DNA from: Norana najaformis
Taxonomy: Eukaryota; Annelida; Clitellata; Crassiclitellata; Hormogastridae
Assembly: GCA_964023275.1 (NCBI GenBank)
Contig: OZ029916.1
Span: forward strand, 25,496,953-25,560,952
Length of the DNA stretch: 64,000 nucleotides
Direction: 5' to 3'
Shown: positions 1 through 12,300 of the stretch, piece by piece
Layout of the letters: each line of letters begins with the position of its first letter
Position numbering within the stretch: the stretch's first letter is position 1
Made by a program: the position numbers and the translations under genes
The notes under the pieces: model-generated
Seen by the model: only the letters and a program-made list of their open reading frames with translations
What the model was told of the DNA's origin: nothing
The model's database searches: none

Positions 1-193
1 TGACCTCAACAGCCGTGCTCGTGCGCGGCGAACAACTTAGAGAGAACGTCGTTGACCAAAGCATTAAAGGGCCTATGCAGTTGGAATCAGCATTTGTACA
101 TCAACCCAACATCGTTTGTTATAAAATAACGCACAACGAAATATTCAGTCAAACAAGACTTCGCAGCATTGCCCAGAGGCTATATAACACGAG

Positions 194-194
<1 letters not shown>

Positions 195-231
<37 letters not shown>
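195..231. repeat. (CA)n microsatellite
   Basis: Uninterrupted CA dinucleotide run. It makes spurious Thr-His open frames on the plus strand. The rest of 1-450 shows no gene. Confidence 0.95.
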
Positions 232-234
<3 letters not shown>

Positions 235-280
235 GTAGAGCGATTATATCATATATTTCCACTCATACAGTGGCGGCTCC

Positions 281-430
281 AAGATTGCTTGCATAGCGGT
301 GGCAAGGACATTTCAAGGGGCGCCAAATTCTGGCAGTCCACAATGGACGGGTCAGGTCTGAGGGGCGCCGGCATATAACCAGGAGAGGCGCTGGGAGCGA
401 ACCGCCCCCACGCCTGTAGCTAAAACCTCC
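281..430. repeat. Dispersed repeat, copy 1
   Basis: This block resembles 30785-30930: both contain GAGGGGCGCCGGC, a run like TGGCAGTCCA and an ending like CCACGCCTRTAGCTAAA. Two copies in one window point to an interspersed repeat. I cannot assign a class; there is no coding sequence in it. Confidence 0.6.
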
Positions 431-540
431 ACTGCACACATATATGGGATTTAACCCTTAACCGACGAGAGAAATTTTTCCGCCTAGGCCCTGACGACGA
501 GCGATTTTTACCGGAAAACGCCTATTAATTAAATAGTTTT

Positions 541-1413
541 CAACTTGTTGTATCTCAGTCAGTTCTTGACCTACAGACATGAGGTTACCATCAATCTTTA
601 GCATTTTATCTCCTCTTCCCATCCATTCGTCTAGTTTTTGATACAAAAAATTTTGGGGTACCCAAAGTTGCCCCAAACCGTACCCCACCCCATGTTTAAA
701 ACTTTTTTCATGTTCAGGCTCCTATGGAAAAACATTTTCAGTGACAACATATGTAGTGTCAGCACAAAAATCGTGCAGAAATCAATTCCAGACAAAACCT
801 CACAAGAATTTTGAAAATATTTTCATAAATGAAGGAGATACAGTATTTTTAGTATGTAAGATGAAGTCGTACAAATTGAAGGAAATATAAGAAAACACCT
901 CAAAAGTAAGAAATGTCTAACTTATCAGATCTTGGTCATTCTTTGACACACAGACTTGAGGTTAATATCATTCTTTAGCATTTTATTTCCTCTTTCAAAC
1001 CATCCTCCAGTTTTTGAGAAAAAAATTTTGGAGGTACCCATAGTTGCCCCAAACTGTACCCACCCCATTTGAAAACTTTTTTCATGTTCAAACCCCTATA
1101 GAAAACATTTTCAGTGACAACTGATGTAGTGTCAGCACATGAACTGTGCAGCAATTAATATCAGACAAAACCTCCAAAAAAGTTTGAAAATATTTTCATA
1201 AATGAAGGAGATATAATATTTTTAATATGCAGACAGTAGTCGTACCAGAGGAGTAACAAGAAATGCCTAAAAAGTAAGAAATTTTTAACTTATCAGATCT
1301 TGGTAATTTTTGGCATACAGACTTGAGGTTAACATCATTCCTTAGCTTTTTATCTACTCTTTCAATCCTTCTGTCCAGTTTTTGATAGAAAAATTTTGGG
1401 GCAATCAAAGTTG
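541..1413. repeat. Tandem repeat, ~372-bp unit, ~2.3 copies
   Basis: Three successive blocks begin near 541, 912 and 1287. Each carries the same ordered landmarks: CAGACTTGAGGTTA-like, CAGTTTTTGA, AAAATTTTGG, TTTTTTCATGTTCA, CATTTTCAGTGACAAC and ATTTTCATAAATGAAGGAGA. The third copy stops just after the AAAATTTTGG landmark. The array lies inside the piggyBac relic and has no coding sense. Confidence 0.85.
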
Positions 1414-1716
1414 CCTATTCATCCCATCACCTCCCAAACACATACATAGTAATAAAACCACGACATCAAAAACTGCAGCATGCACACCAACAGGACAACA
1501 ACAGTAACATTACAACAAGCCAGGCACACAGAGAGGCAAACACACTGACGTTTGTTTCCTTTACAAATATTTGGTAGCTCTCAAAAGGGCCATTTTTATG
1601 AATGCCTGAGTGCACCGGATGGTCACCTTGAAGATGGATGAAGCCTCCTGAATCGACTCCTTTTTCTCAATAGACTGGACTGAACAGTTCTAAGACGACA
1701 TTTTAGAATGGAAATT

Positions 1717-2004
1717 TTAACAGTTGTATCTATGTGTTATATTGTTTGCCTTCCTTACACTCCACAGAACCACTATCTGATTTTGCTCGTTGCAAATGTG
1801 GAAGTATAAAACTTTGCACAAAGTAACTTTACATGCTTCACAATCATATCGAGTCTTCTTAGGGCAGCCTTTGGGATTCTTGATCTTGTTCTCTAAAACA
1901 TAAGATGCTAGAGGAGAAGTAGGTTTCCATTTTATTCTGTGGGGTTTACCTGCCTTCTGTGCATTTGACCTACTCTGCTCACCATGCAGGCCTGGTCTGT
2001 TCAA
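1717..2004 (-). pseudogene. piggyBac transposase C-terminal fragment
   Basis: The peptide holds KNPKGCPKKTRYDCEACKV followed by TLCKVLYFHICN. This C-x(n)-TRY-x-C-x2-C-x(4)-LC pattern is the Cys-rich zinc-binding tail that ends piggyBac transposases. The upstream catalytic part is missing, so this is a remnant, in the same orientation as the N-terminal remnant at 2158-2385. Confidence 0.7.
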
Positions 2005-2157
2005 CTAGCACATCAATAAAGCTTATCCAAAAGCAGTTAGAAAAATTTCAAAAATGGTGCATTAGGGGCTGGTCCGCCACAGACGTTTGTAAATGGAACA
2101 GTTAGGGGTCAAATTGGAAAATCTGCTACTTGTTCAGTCCTGTCTATCTCGCCCAAG

Positions 2158-2385
2158 TCATCCGCCTGACCCAGTTTCACGGTCCGCTAGCGTGTATCCG
2201 TAGCCGTCTAATTCGGAGTTGATGTCAGAATGTTCTTTAGCCAAAACCACTTTATCTCCTTCACTGGTAGCAAAAGACAGGTTTTTATTGTCAGATGAGT
2301 CAAAACTGTCATCATCTGATGCAAATTCATCAAGAATTTGCCGAATTTCGTCGTCAGTAAGGCCACAACAACAACACGGCGCCAT
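2158..2385 (-). pseudogene. piggyBac transposase N-terminal fragment
   Basis: The peptide starts at the ATG at 2385 with a Cys cluster, then LTDDEIRQILDE and an Asp/Ser-rich acidic stretch. That layout (L-T-x-E-E-I-x-x-x-L plus acidic region) is typical of the start of piggyBac transposases. It sits just inside the right end of the element, as expected for a gene read leftward. The frame breaks into non-coding DNA near 2158. Confidence 0.6.
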
Positions 2386-3016
2386 TTTGGGTTATTTAAA
2401 TTCGTGATTTAAATGTCCGATTTGATTGGTCGATTTTTATGTTTATAACCGAATTCTAAAAATATCTTCCACTTATTTCTGTACTTAATTATAATATCTT
2501 GGCCTAATTGATATAAGGTTTCAAAAATATAACGTCTGCGATAGGCTGAGAGTGGTCTAGATAATAGTACATGCCCACTACCAATTACTACCTGCTCGTC
2601 GTGACACCTACACTACCAATCACTACCTACTCGTCTGTATTGGGTTAAAGGTCTATAGCGCCATCTACGCAGAATAATCGGTATACATGCATAAATGTTT
2701 GGCCTGGTTTCTGCCACGTCTCAGTCATTGTCTGGGTTGCTAATTAGATTATAGACAACAGCCTGGCAGAGACTACAGTGGACTAGAAATGCTGTACACA
2801 CCACAGTTAGGCATGCCTGCATCCGCTGCATATGCTGGCATAGTAAGCAATGAAAGAGATGGCTATTTCATGTGGGGTATGCACAGCTTGATTCTCCCAT
2901 ACTTCCGGTAGACCGTTAAGCTAGTAACCACCAGACTACTGCAGTGGGAAAACGCTTATTTTTAGAAGTACTTATCCAAGTTAATTACGTTTTACTACAC
3001 TTCAAATGCATGCCAC

Positions 3017-3079
3017 GTCTGTCTGTCTGATTGTCTATCTGTCTGTCTGACTGTCTGTGTGTCTGTCTCTCTGTCTGTG
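3017..3079. repeat. TCTG-rich microsatellite
   Basis: Imperfect (TCTG)n tract with GT interruptions. Confidence 0.85.
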
Positions 3080-4546
3080 CGTGCACTATGCATGCGTATA
3101 TGTATGTGTAGACGTATTTGGACATTCACGATTTGTATAGCGCCTACGAAAAACCTCTCAAGAGCGCAGAAGCATGGCCTGCATGGCAGATTTTAGAGGT
3201 CCTAGCTTAGGACTAGCTGAACGTGTTCATATGTCAGGTGGCAAAGGAGTGTAACTGCTGCAAGACACTTCGAACCCGTCTCATTTATGACGAATTTGCT
3301 TTTCAGGTCGCCTGATGAATGCACAGTTAATGACTACGATTCTAAGAATGTCATGTGACGATCTAGCTGTAGGCCCTCTGTTACACTTGTTTTAAACTAC
3401 CTGAATATAACCAAAACTGTACTAGTGTCGGTAACGTAGGCCTAAATCAATCCAAAGTAATGCCATCTAAACTAATCTCGTTAAAGGCCTATATAGGCTT
3501 ACTCCACAAATAAACATATACAAAGTTAGATGATAGAGCTAGTGTTCGCTGTAATCGGTCCCTTGCCATGATGTGTATCACTGTAACATACCTTACTGTG
3601 ACGTATGCCGTTCTGTAATAAATCGAGCTGCAGTATTCATGTCCACAGAATGTTCGGTGCTTCTGACTGTTGGCAGTCAAACATTTCGAGTCCTACAGAT
3701 CCTCTCTGTCGAATAATTTTCCGATGGTGAAACTAACTGTTACGATCAGACGATTCCGGTTTCGCAAAGGGCTACAAGACCTCGCCTGTCATGTATTGTG
3801 AAGGCTCTATGCAACTACTCTAATGGGGCTGCCTAACTACGCGCTGTATCCAGTCTTAGATGCGAAAGTTTTAAAAGTGAGCCTGCAGCACATGACTATC
3901 TCTACATCCCAGTTATTATTGGCAAGTGCGCTGAGGCTTAGCGCGGTCAACGGCAGAGTCACAGCGAAGGCGGTCTCGTTTAGGCCGATCGTCGTTAGGG
4001 CAAGTAACCTACAGCCACCACCGCAGAGTAAGCACTGTGTAGGCCAACACATGCGCAGATGCCTTGGCAGACCTGTGTCCGTTTATTAAACTCTAGCAAC
4101 GGTCTGCATGCGTGACTTGGCGAAAGAATTGCTTGCATCCGACCATTCACACTTGATATAATTTTATATTAGACACATCGGCCTATATGAAAACTTTATA
4201 TATGTATACGTGTGTAGGCCTATATATTTATATATGAATGCTGTTTCATGAAACTGCGCAGTTGGATCATTAGGAAATAGATTTGTAATGGTCCTTGCAT
4301 GACTCCGTAGGCCTTAATGACAAAGAAACAATCCAATGTGTAATCGTAGTCGATGGTTCTTCTGGCGCAGAGTAACTGTTTGGCTGATGGATGTTTTACA
4401 TGACAGTGAAATACAAGACCTACTCATTCCAACTCATTCGGTGATTTGCGTCCATTGTCGTCGCCCACTTTGTTTGGCTGACCGCAGCTCGTTCTGACGT
4501 TCGATAGGCCAACCCAACAGCCGTCCAATGTCTAAGTTTACTTCAA

Positions 4547-4592
4547 GTGTGTGTGCGTGTGTATCTGTGTGTGCGTGTGTGTCTGTGTGTGA
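4547..4592. repeat. GT-rich microsatellite
   Basis: Imperfect (GT)n with GC and TC interruptions, flanked by related ACTTCA and TGAAGT words. Confidence 0.85.
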
Positions 4593-5511
4593 AGTAAATT
4601 TAGTCACCTGCTTAGGCCCCCTTAGCACTTTGGCCCCCTATTCCTTCCTCTGCATATCAAGCTCATGATTCATGTCCATGGTAAGCCCCCTTTTGGCTCA
4701 TCTCCAGCTAGTTCTTTCTCGATCTTTCCTTTCTTCTTTTTCCATAAGCGATCCAATTCATCGTTTAATTGGTACTTCTGTATTAAAATCTGCCCCACCA
4801 ACTTCGGTCTTCGCTTTTCCAATGAAATTTTCTAATTCTTCTTGTTCTCTTGTACTGCTTTATTTCTTAATTTGTCACACAAAAAATGTACAAGCCAGAT
4901 CTCCATGCTCTATACTGTGCAGTGCATAATATTGCTTCATTCAGACGAATTCTGGCATTCATGTTGCATGCATCTGCTATTCTTGAGAGTCGTCCAAACA
5001 CTGCATTTGCCCTTCCGTCGATCTTAAGCTACTGAGATAGCAGAGATCATCCACGAACTCATCTTCTTTGTCTATCTCCATTATTCCTGTCTTTACGATC
5101 TTTGTTTTGTTTGTGAGCAGCTCGGATTCGGTGACAATGAAAAGTCGAGCCTTGACTACTGTTGCCGTCCCATAGAGGGTACGTTCGCGCAGGCGATTAA
5201 CAGTCGACTTGGAACTGTTAAAGGCCTGTCCAGAGAATCCGATTTCCTATTGAAACAGCGCATTATGATTTCTACGCATTTGTGAAAATGAAGAAACTTA
5301 AAAAGTTTGAGTAGGCCTAATTATGTCTCTCTTAAGAAGCAACTTCAAACGGAGCAATCTGACATCTAACAAAACCACAATCAAAGAATACATGACAGAA
5401 TTACAGTAGCGAGGAAGAATTGTAACTTATAATATGCAACTTCTATTGCGTTGGTGTCTGATGCACAAGGCTTCAACCGATGGAGTTATGTGCTCATATG
5501 TTACGTATCAG

Positions 5512-5690
5512 TTATGCCTTTGCCAAAGAGTTCTGAACTCTTTGGAAATTCTGCATGTTCGACTTTGTGTTACCAGTAAGAAGCGAGTTACAATAATCAA
5601 GGCGAATAGAGACGAATAAGTTTACCAAAGATATCTTTGAAGACATGTGGACATAACGCCTAATTTTGCTTACGTCACAAATACACAAGT
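5512..5690 (-). pseudogene. LINE reverse-transcriptase C-terminal remnant
   Basis: The minus-strand peptide runs through IRRYVHM, then SIRLDYCNSLLTG and ending FQRVQNSLAK. S-R-L-D-Y-C-N-S-L-L-x-G followed by L-Q-R-V-Q-N-x-A is the signature C-terminal to the catalytic motif in CR1/L2-type non-LTR retrotransposons. No ORF continues on either side, so it is a truncated fossil. The exact LINE clade is not determined. Confidence 0.75.
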
Positions 5691-6272
5691 TTGATGACTT
5701 ACTTACTGTACATAGGCAGTAGATACATATAGCAGAATCAAAATCAATATAAGTTACGAACAGCATTAGCCATTTTTGCTAGTGAGTCATCCGGTTTTAA
5801 AGATTTAAGCCATTCAGATTACCTGGAGCCCATGTGGGGCCACATTGAACCCACATAGATAGACCACAGGGCTGCCTATTTGAAGCCTATATTACACCCA
5901 TTTATGCGAGCAAGAGGGCTGCTCAAATAGGGGTCCATATTCTGCCCACATTGGTAACTAGAGAGTTTCCCACACCGGCCCATATTACACTCTTATAGGT
6001 GCACCAGAAGCCGGACCTAAATGGAGTCAATATAAAGCCCATGTACGCAAATCGTTCCATCACTAAATCCAGAGAGCCTTAAGACTTAGCAGTTAGTAAT
6101 CAATGCAGTAACTGTGAAATGAAAACGTTTACAAAATTGTAATAAATATTCCTTGCTTAATATTAGCACTATGGTGATAAATATTTTCTCGAGAATTTGA
6201 AATCTAATGCATCTAAGTCTTTGGTATTGCAAGACCTATTTGGCGAACAAGAATAAGGTCGAATGCCTGTAG

Positions 6273-6278
6273 CACGTG
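6273..6278. promoter_or_regulatory. E-box upstream of NOL11
   Basis: CACGTG palindrome 57 bp upstream of the NOL11 start codon. This is the Myc/Max-type site common at ribosome-biogenesis promoters in animals. The motif is seen; its use here is inference. Confidence 0.35.
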
Positions 6279-6334
6279 TGGTCGTTTGTTTTTAACTAGT
6301 GTATTTTCTTTGTAGTTTATTCAAATTAAAAACG

Positions 6335-9300
6335 ATGGCTGAGTTATCGCATTTTAATGTTTTATGCAAATTTGATGAAAGTTCAGTTATTCAATCGTCC
6401 AGAGGCTTTACAGACGATTTTGTGATATTCACATCGGGTCAACGGATTTCTGTTTACAGTGTAGGTGGAAAGAGTTTGCGTAAAATCTATACGTCACTCA
6501 GCCTGATTTTCCGGTTAAACATGGCTGCCTTGCAAAACTGTGACCGCTTTGATAGGTTGCCAGTATAATTAAAAACTTATGCATAGTACTGTGGCAAAAT
6601 CAGACTACAGTATGACCGCACAAGACTGGGAGAGAATAGAGCGTTGTGACCTCCGCAAAGCGAATTTCTGTTATGTAAGTAAGTAATCGTCGACGTGCGC
6701 TTCGTCATAATATATCATCTGATGAACTGTGTGACAAACTTGGAATTTAAGCATTGTGTTGTACATGAGAGGAATTTCGTAGATTCGCACGACGATGAGG
6801 TACACACAGAAAAAGTAGAGAACATATGGATGCATGTGAAAAGGAAACTGAAAAGGCAACTTGTCATGATTTATTGCCAACATATCTTCAGAAGTTTATC
6901 ACGTATTTTAGCATGGAAACATTTTCACCAACATTCTTGCAAAGTTCTTTCACAAATATATTATCGTGTTCGTTAATCATTGATGATTTGCTTACTTAAG
7001 GGAATCACTGATTACTTTAGGGAAATTTGCTTTGTTGAGGTTGCAGCACTCTGTTTGCTCCAAGTTTGAGTTGGCCATATTGCTTATATGAGATTGGCTA
7101 CAGGCAATCTGAAATCCGATTTTACCGGTATTCTGTAGGAATTAGGGTACTGTATTGTTACATTGGCCTAATCAGAACTCTACAGTCCACAGTTTCTTTG
7201 CACATTTCATTTGTTTTCTTTCAGTGAACATTCTTGTGGCATAAATAGGTAACATTGGCATGTAGCGACATATGTATGCGACATCCGTGACCATTCTGTA
7301 GCATACACTCTACAGCTGATAACCTACCTTCTGTACTGCACTATGGATCCAAACATGACTCAGTTTGCCCACCAGTTTTATCTTGATTTAGGAAATGCAA
7401 ATGGATTTTTGTACCACAAACACTTCTGATGTGGATCAAACAGTATGTTTTAGTATTTATAACACTATGGTACTATAAGCCAATTTTTCTGATTAATGTT
7501 TGTTGAACTCATGTAAGGTGCTGTTGCTGCCTAACTGATTATGGTGAAATGCATTCTTCATTGGTAGATTAATAACAAAAATATTAATTTTGTTTTGGTT
7601 TGCCATCCATCATTTGATGCCTTGTGCATAAGATACTGGCACTATAAAAAATGTAAATTAATACTCACATTATGCTGCACACACTTGTATGTACACAGAA
7701 CTCATAAGCTCTTCTGGTTATACTTTTTATATGTTCTATTCAGTCATATGTGCAAATTTTTATCTTTTGCACTACTGATTTGTCACAGCTTCTGTTCTAC
7801 ATGTACAGTAGAGGATAGCTGTATTTTTATTTGCATTTTTTCATGGATATGAGTCAGCTGAGCAGGTAGCTGCCATGTTAGCTTGGAACACATCTTAACT
7901 GTTTGGTTTTGTGCTCACTGTGATCACAAAGTGCCACCTTTTTTATGTGTGGGTGAAGCTGTACCTCAGTGTGATGATAAAGCCTTGATTTGGTCTGTTA
8001 TTTATGCCTGTTGCATGCTTTACTTCTGCAGCTGTTGTGACCACAGTAGCACCATCTACAGGTCCTTGTCTGTTTTTGGTTTGTTTCAGGTTGGCGATCA
8101 TCAGCTGGTTCATAATTGGTTTGTAAAAAGTGGGCAGGTGCTGACTAGTCCTGCTGTCCAGCTGTCAGACGGTCTGCATTACTCAGTAATCATTGATCGA
8201 CAGGTCTGTAAACAGAATTTTAGCAACGCCTCTTCTGTGTAAAATTCACACTTTTTAGGATATCATTTGGTGGATTTGTTAAGATGAAGGTTTATCCTTG
8301 CTAATGTTCTGGTTTAAAGTGTCATACCTAGAGCTGAAATGTAATTTCAGGTATTAACATCATTTTCTTATGCTGGTATGTTATGAATATGTTGGATTCA
8401 AAATTAGAAATGTCATCGTGTTTTTCTAGGCCAATGTGTAAAAACCTAGTTTTGATGTAATTTCTTGTGATGCCAGGTAACCTTTTATTTTTTTTATTAC
8501 TTCATATTCTGATTGCAGATTATTCAGTCATGGAGTAAAGATGATCATTCCATTGACCACAAGTTACAGAAAATCCAGGTAAAATCATTTGTTTGCCTAG
8601 AGTTTGCTTCCATTGTTTGCTGTTTGTCCTGCAAATCATGAGGTGCATAAACTTTGAATACTTAATGTGCTGGAAACAAGAACATGTGCTGGTGATCATG
8701 CCTTCGTCGTGGCAGACCTTAGGGAATGAAGTGCTCTTCCTGGTAGAGATTTGATGTGCAGACTGTCTTGTTCAGTTCAGTAGTCTTCAGAACGCTTTCC
8801 TTTTTTGCAAATCTTATGATGGCTGACATACTACTGATCCTTATGAGTCTGTAAAGTGGCCTTGAAACTGCTTTGCTGTTAAACTGCATTGTATGAGTTG
8901 ACCCTTTACATTACTTTACATTATGTTAGTGTCTGTTCTATCAGAGGCCACAAATAGCTGTTTTTGCTTTCTGCTGTGTTTTATGCGTGTTACTGTAGGA
9001 TCCTTTCACACTGCTCGGTGTCATCTGTCTTCCTATTGATGCTCAGTATGTGGCATGACTGATCCTAGTGTAGTTTCCTCCATTCCATGTTGAGCCCTAT
9101 GAGCATAAAGAGAGGTTGCCCCTTGTTGGATCACTGTTGTTGTGTTTGCACCTGAAGCTTCCTTCTGAAAACTGTTGTTGGTAATAGCTTGTAGGAAATA
9201 GACGATTGCCTTCCTTTATAGGGTCTTTCAGCATGTTTAGAAGCACAAGTTTTGATGATTATTTTTTCTTGTAATATTAAACAATGCATGCCTTTGTTTT

Positions 9301-12300
9301 GCAGCTAGCAAAACCAGCTCACCAGTTGTTCCCTCTAAGCAACGAATCATGTGCTATTCTGTTTGATGATGGAACGGTTGGATTCAGCAACAAACCAGCT
9401 GTATTTTGGGGCCAGGCAGCAAATTATCGTTCAGTTGTCTGGTGTCAGGCTCACATGTCCAGCCAAGGCACAATAATAGTTGCTGTATTTGAAACATTTG
9501 ATGCTAGTCGACTTGTTATTGGGTTCACATTGACAGTTGGTCAAGACTCTGTTCAGTCAGTTGACCTATATCACCAGCAATCGGCTTCAGGTGAGTGAGC
9601 AGTTTTAATCAAGTTTATTGTCAATATTGAAAAGAATTTGTTCAGTTAGTGCTAAATTTTTGTGATTCCCTTACTAAGTCATTGGTATCAGTTTTATCTA
9701 ACTTGTGTTCTTTTAAAATATTGCATTTTGTTTTGGCTTTAGATAAACAAAATTCACAGGGAGCAAGTTATTGTATAAAATAGATTTTATTACATCTTAT
9801 AAAACAATATTAAAATTTCAAATAAATTTCTATGTTAGAAGTTTTTTACCTGGTCATATCATCTGGCCGATATGATTACACACGCCTGAAGAGAATGCTT
9901 GGGGTAGGGGATAGACCTGATGGGGTGGAGACAGACCCAAGAGGATGGGGTGGTGATGCAGAAACTGTTTTTCCCAATGTTACTGCCTACCTGGAGATGC
10001 TGAGGATAAACTATTACACCAGGTGAACTCAACTGATGATCATTAAACCCATAACTTGATTTCATTTCAGCAGCGAGCTAAGCACCCATTCCATTGTGAA
10101 GACACTTCAGCAATTATTACTTTTCTGATATTTAGGAATCCCATTAAAATGATGAACTGTAGAATGTAAATGAATATTACAGCAACTTCTGCTTCAGCGA
10201 CATCTACTCTGACACTGGTTGAAACTACCAGCACATATGGCTGACATTTTACATTGAATCACTAGAACATATGAAATGCTGTGTCATTTTGAACACTGAT
10301 GTAGGTTGCATTACATGCAAACTGCACGTGAGAAATTGTATCAAAGTTGTCAAGTGCATCATGTAATTCATTATTTACCTTTAAATAAATTTTGAATGAT
10401 TAGCTAGAAAGATAGGATTTGATTGCACTTTAAAATAAAAGTAGGAATATGTTTCTGCTTTATGCCATCCCAAGAGTGAAATAAGAATTAGGTTGAGGTT
10501 TTTATTACAGCGTCCAGGCCACTACTTAATGTTAAGTTGATCCTGAAAGACCTTCGTGCACTTCTGTTGTTTCTGGTGGTTTAATGGAATAAACTTTGTT
10601 GATACTGATTTTGGTCTATTCTGTTGCAGATGCCAAGCAGATAGCAGGTTACTGTATCCAGTCCGATACAAAGGCCATCTACTTAATAACACTTTGTAAG
10701 TAGCAATTTTGTTGGTCTCGATGTTAAAGCACAGATTTCTGGGGATTTATTGTTCACCATTAGTGAAATTATATGCCATAATAATAAGGCAGGGTTCTGT
10801 GAGTGTGGGTGAGCTTTCCACTGAAAAACATTTTACAGCTGTCTGAGCTTAACTAAGCTGGAGACGATCTATATCTTCAGGTAAGTTGTAAGAAGTGCAT
10901 TTTATGAATTTATAATTCTGAGAAAAAAGCAGATTATCTGTGAGACTTGTTATCTACTTAGCAGTCAGTACTCATTTGTGAACCTAATATAATGAAATTT
11001 GACGTGTATTTTGAAAGCAGTCTTATAAGTATGCAGACAAATTTAAGTAGCGTGTAACAACATTTGAAAGAAGTTTGTAAGTTTGAAGTATGCTTTGAAT
11101 TACTAACAGTGCAAACAACGATAATATATATTCTGCATTAAAAATGGGCTGAACATGACCTTTCAAACAATTTATAATATATCTTTGATGATTAGCAGAG
11201 GTTGTCTGAAATGATTTTCTGATTTTGACTGGAAAATAAGATTTTGGATTTCCACTTGTTAAGACTAACAAAATTAAGATTTTAAATTTAAGCATTAATA
11301 AACAGTAAAAATGTTAGATTTAAGTGACAAATTTTGGTTGGGATGTGTTTGACCAAAATGTGTTAAAAACTCGATAGGTGTGACTTCCAACATAAAATAC
11401 CTTTTAGACCCATTTCTGGTTTTTTGTTGGACTAATTTTCCACCTTTATCACATTGTTTAGTAAAGCTTGGCAACTGTCATGTGTGGTGCTAAGCTTACG
11501 GCATTGGACCTGACTGCTGTCTTCATTTTAAGCAGGACATTTTTTTAGTACATTTCTTATTAGAGGTGTCAATGAAGTTATGAATTTTACTGCTCTTTTC
11601 TACAGCATCTTTGAGTATGTTTGTTTCCTTGTTGCAATTTCCAGATGAGACTGGTAGCCTGAAGAGAAACATGCTGATTCCTGGTCCATCATCGAACCAT
11701 TCAATTACTGTAGACCTTGAACCGACTAATGTCTCACAACAATATGTAGATGTAGCTGTACTGTATGACCTGCTGGTTGTGACTGTACGTTGTGATCAGA
11801 ATCAGACTACTGGTAAGCTTTAATCACTCGATAATTTAATAATCATACAGATACATTCTATAAGAAGCTTATTTTATGCAGTTAGAGGTGCATGCATTTT
11901 TGTGTAAAACTTTTGTTTTAATTCTTTTTGTCGTTAGCAGTTATATTTTCACAAACAAGTAATACTTGAACATATAGCTTTTTGTTTTATGACATCATGA
12001 CAGCATTTCTTCACAGCTGCTACTGTCATCTTCTTCATCTAAATGACTTGTTTTTAGCTGGGGCTGGGCTGGAAGAACTTGTGAATACTACTTTTGAGGT
12101 ATTATACATAGATCATTACTTAATTTGAGAATACCTTATGTTGTTTGCAAGGAACTGCAGTTGAAGACTTTCTGCTGCTACACAAGAATCATTTGACAGC
12201 AGATGCTCTTATTTTAGAACATTAGCATAGCATAGGTTCTTGGTAAAGAGTTCCTTGAGTGAATTCTGAAAGGCACTACAGAAATTCCCAAATACACACT

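Larger units (their letters stand above)
451..2648 (-). mobile_element. piggyBac transposon relic
   Basis: The ends are TTAA (451-454 and 2645-2648), the target site that piggyBac duplicates. The inner ends form imperfect inverted repeats starting with CCC: CCCTTAACCGACGAG on the left and, read on the minus strand, CCCAATACAGACGAG on the right. Two minus-strand peptides inside match the family at its two extremes: an acidic N-terminal segment (2158-2385) and a Cys-rich C-terminal segment (1717-2004). Only about 150 bp separates them, so the catalytic DDD domain is deleted and the element cannot move by itself. A 372-bp tandem repeat fills much of the other half. Family assignment is inference from ends plus peptides, and I am fairly sure of it. 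Confidence 0.8.
2649..6334. other. Intergenic, gene-poor
   Basis: No convincing gene between the piggyBac relic and NOL11. It holds a TCTG tract (3017-3079), a copy of the TATAGCGCC dispersed motif (3133-3180), GT-rich sequence (4547-4592), a LINE scrap (5512-5690) and, at 5830-6050, a degenerate repeat of short CCCATAT/CCACAT-like units without an open frame. Scattered short open frames here are not supported by any family resemblance. Confidence 0.6.
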
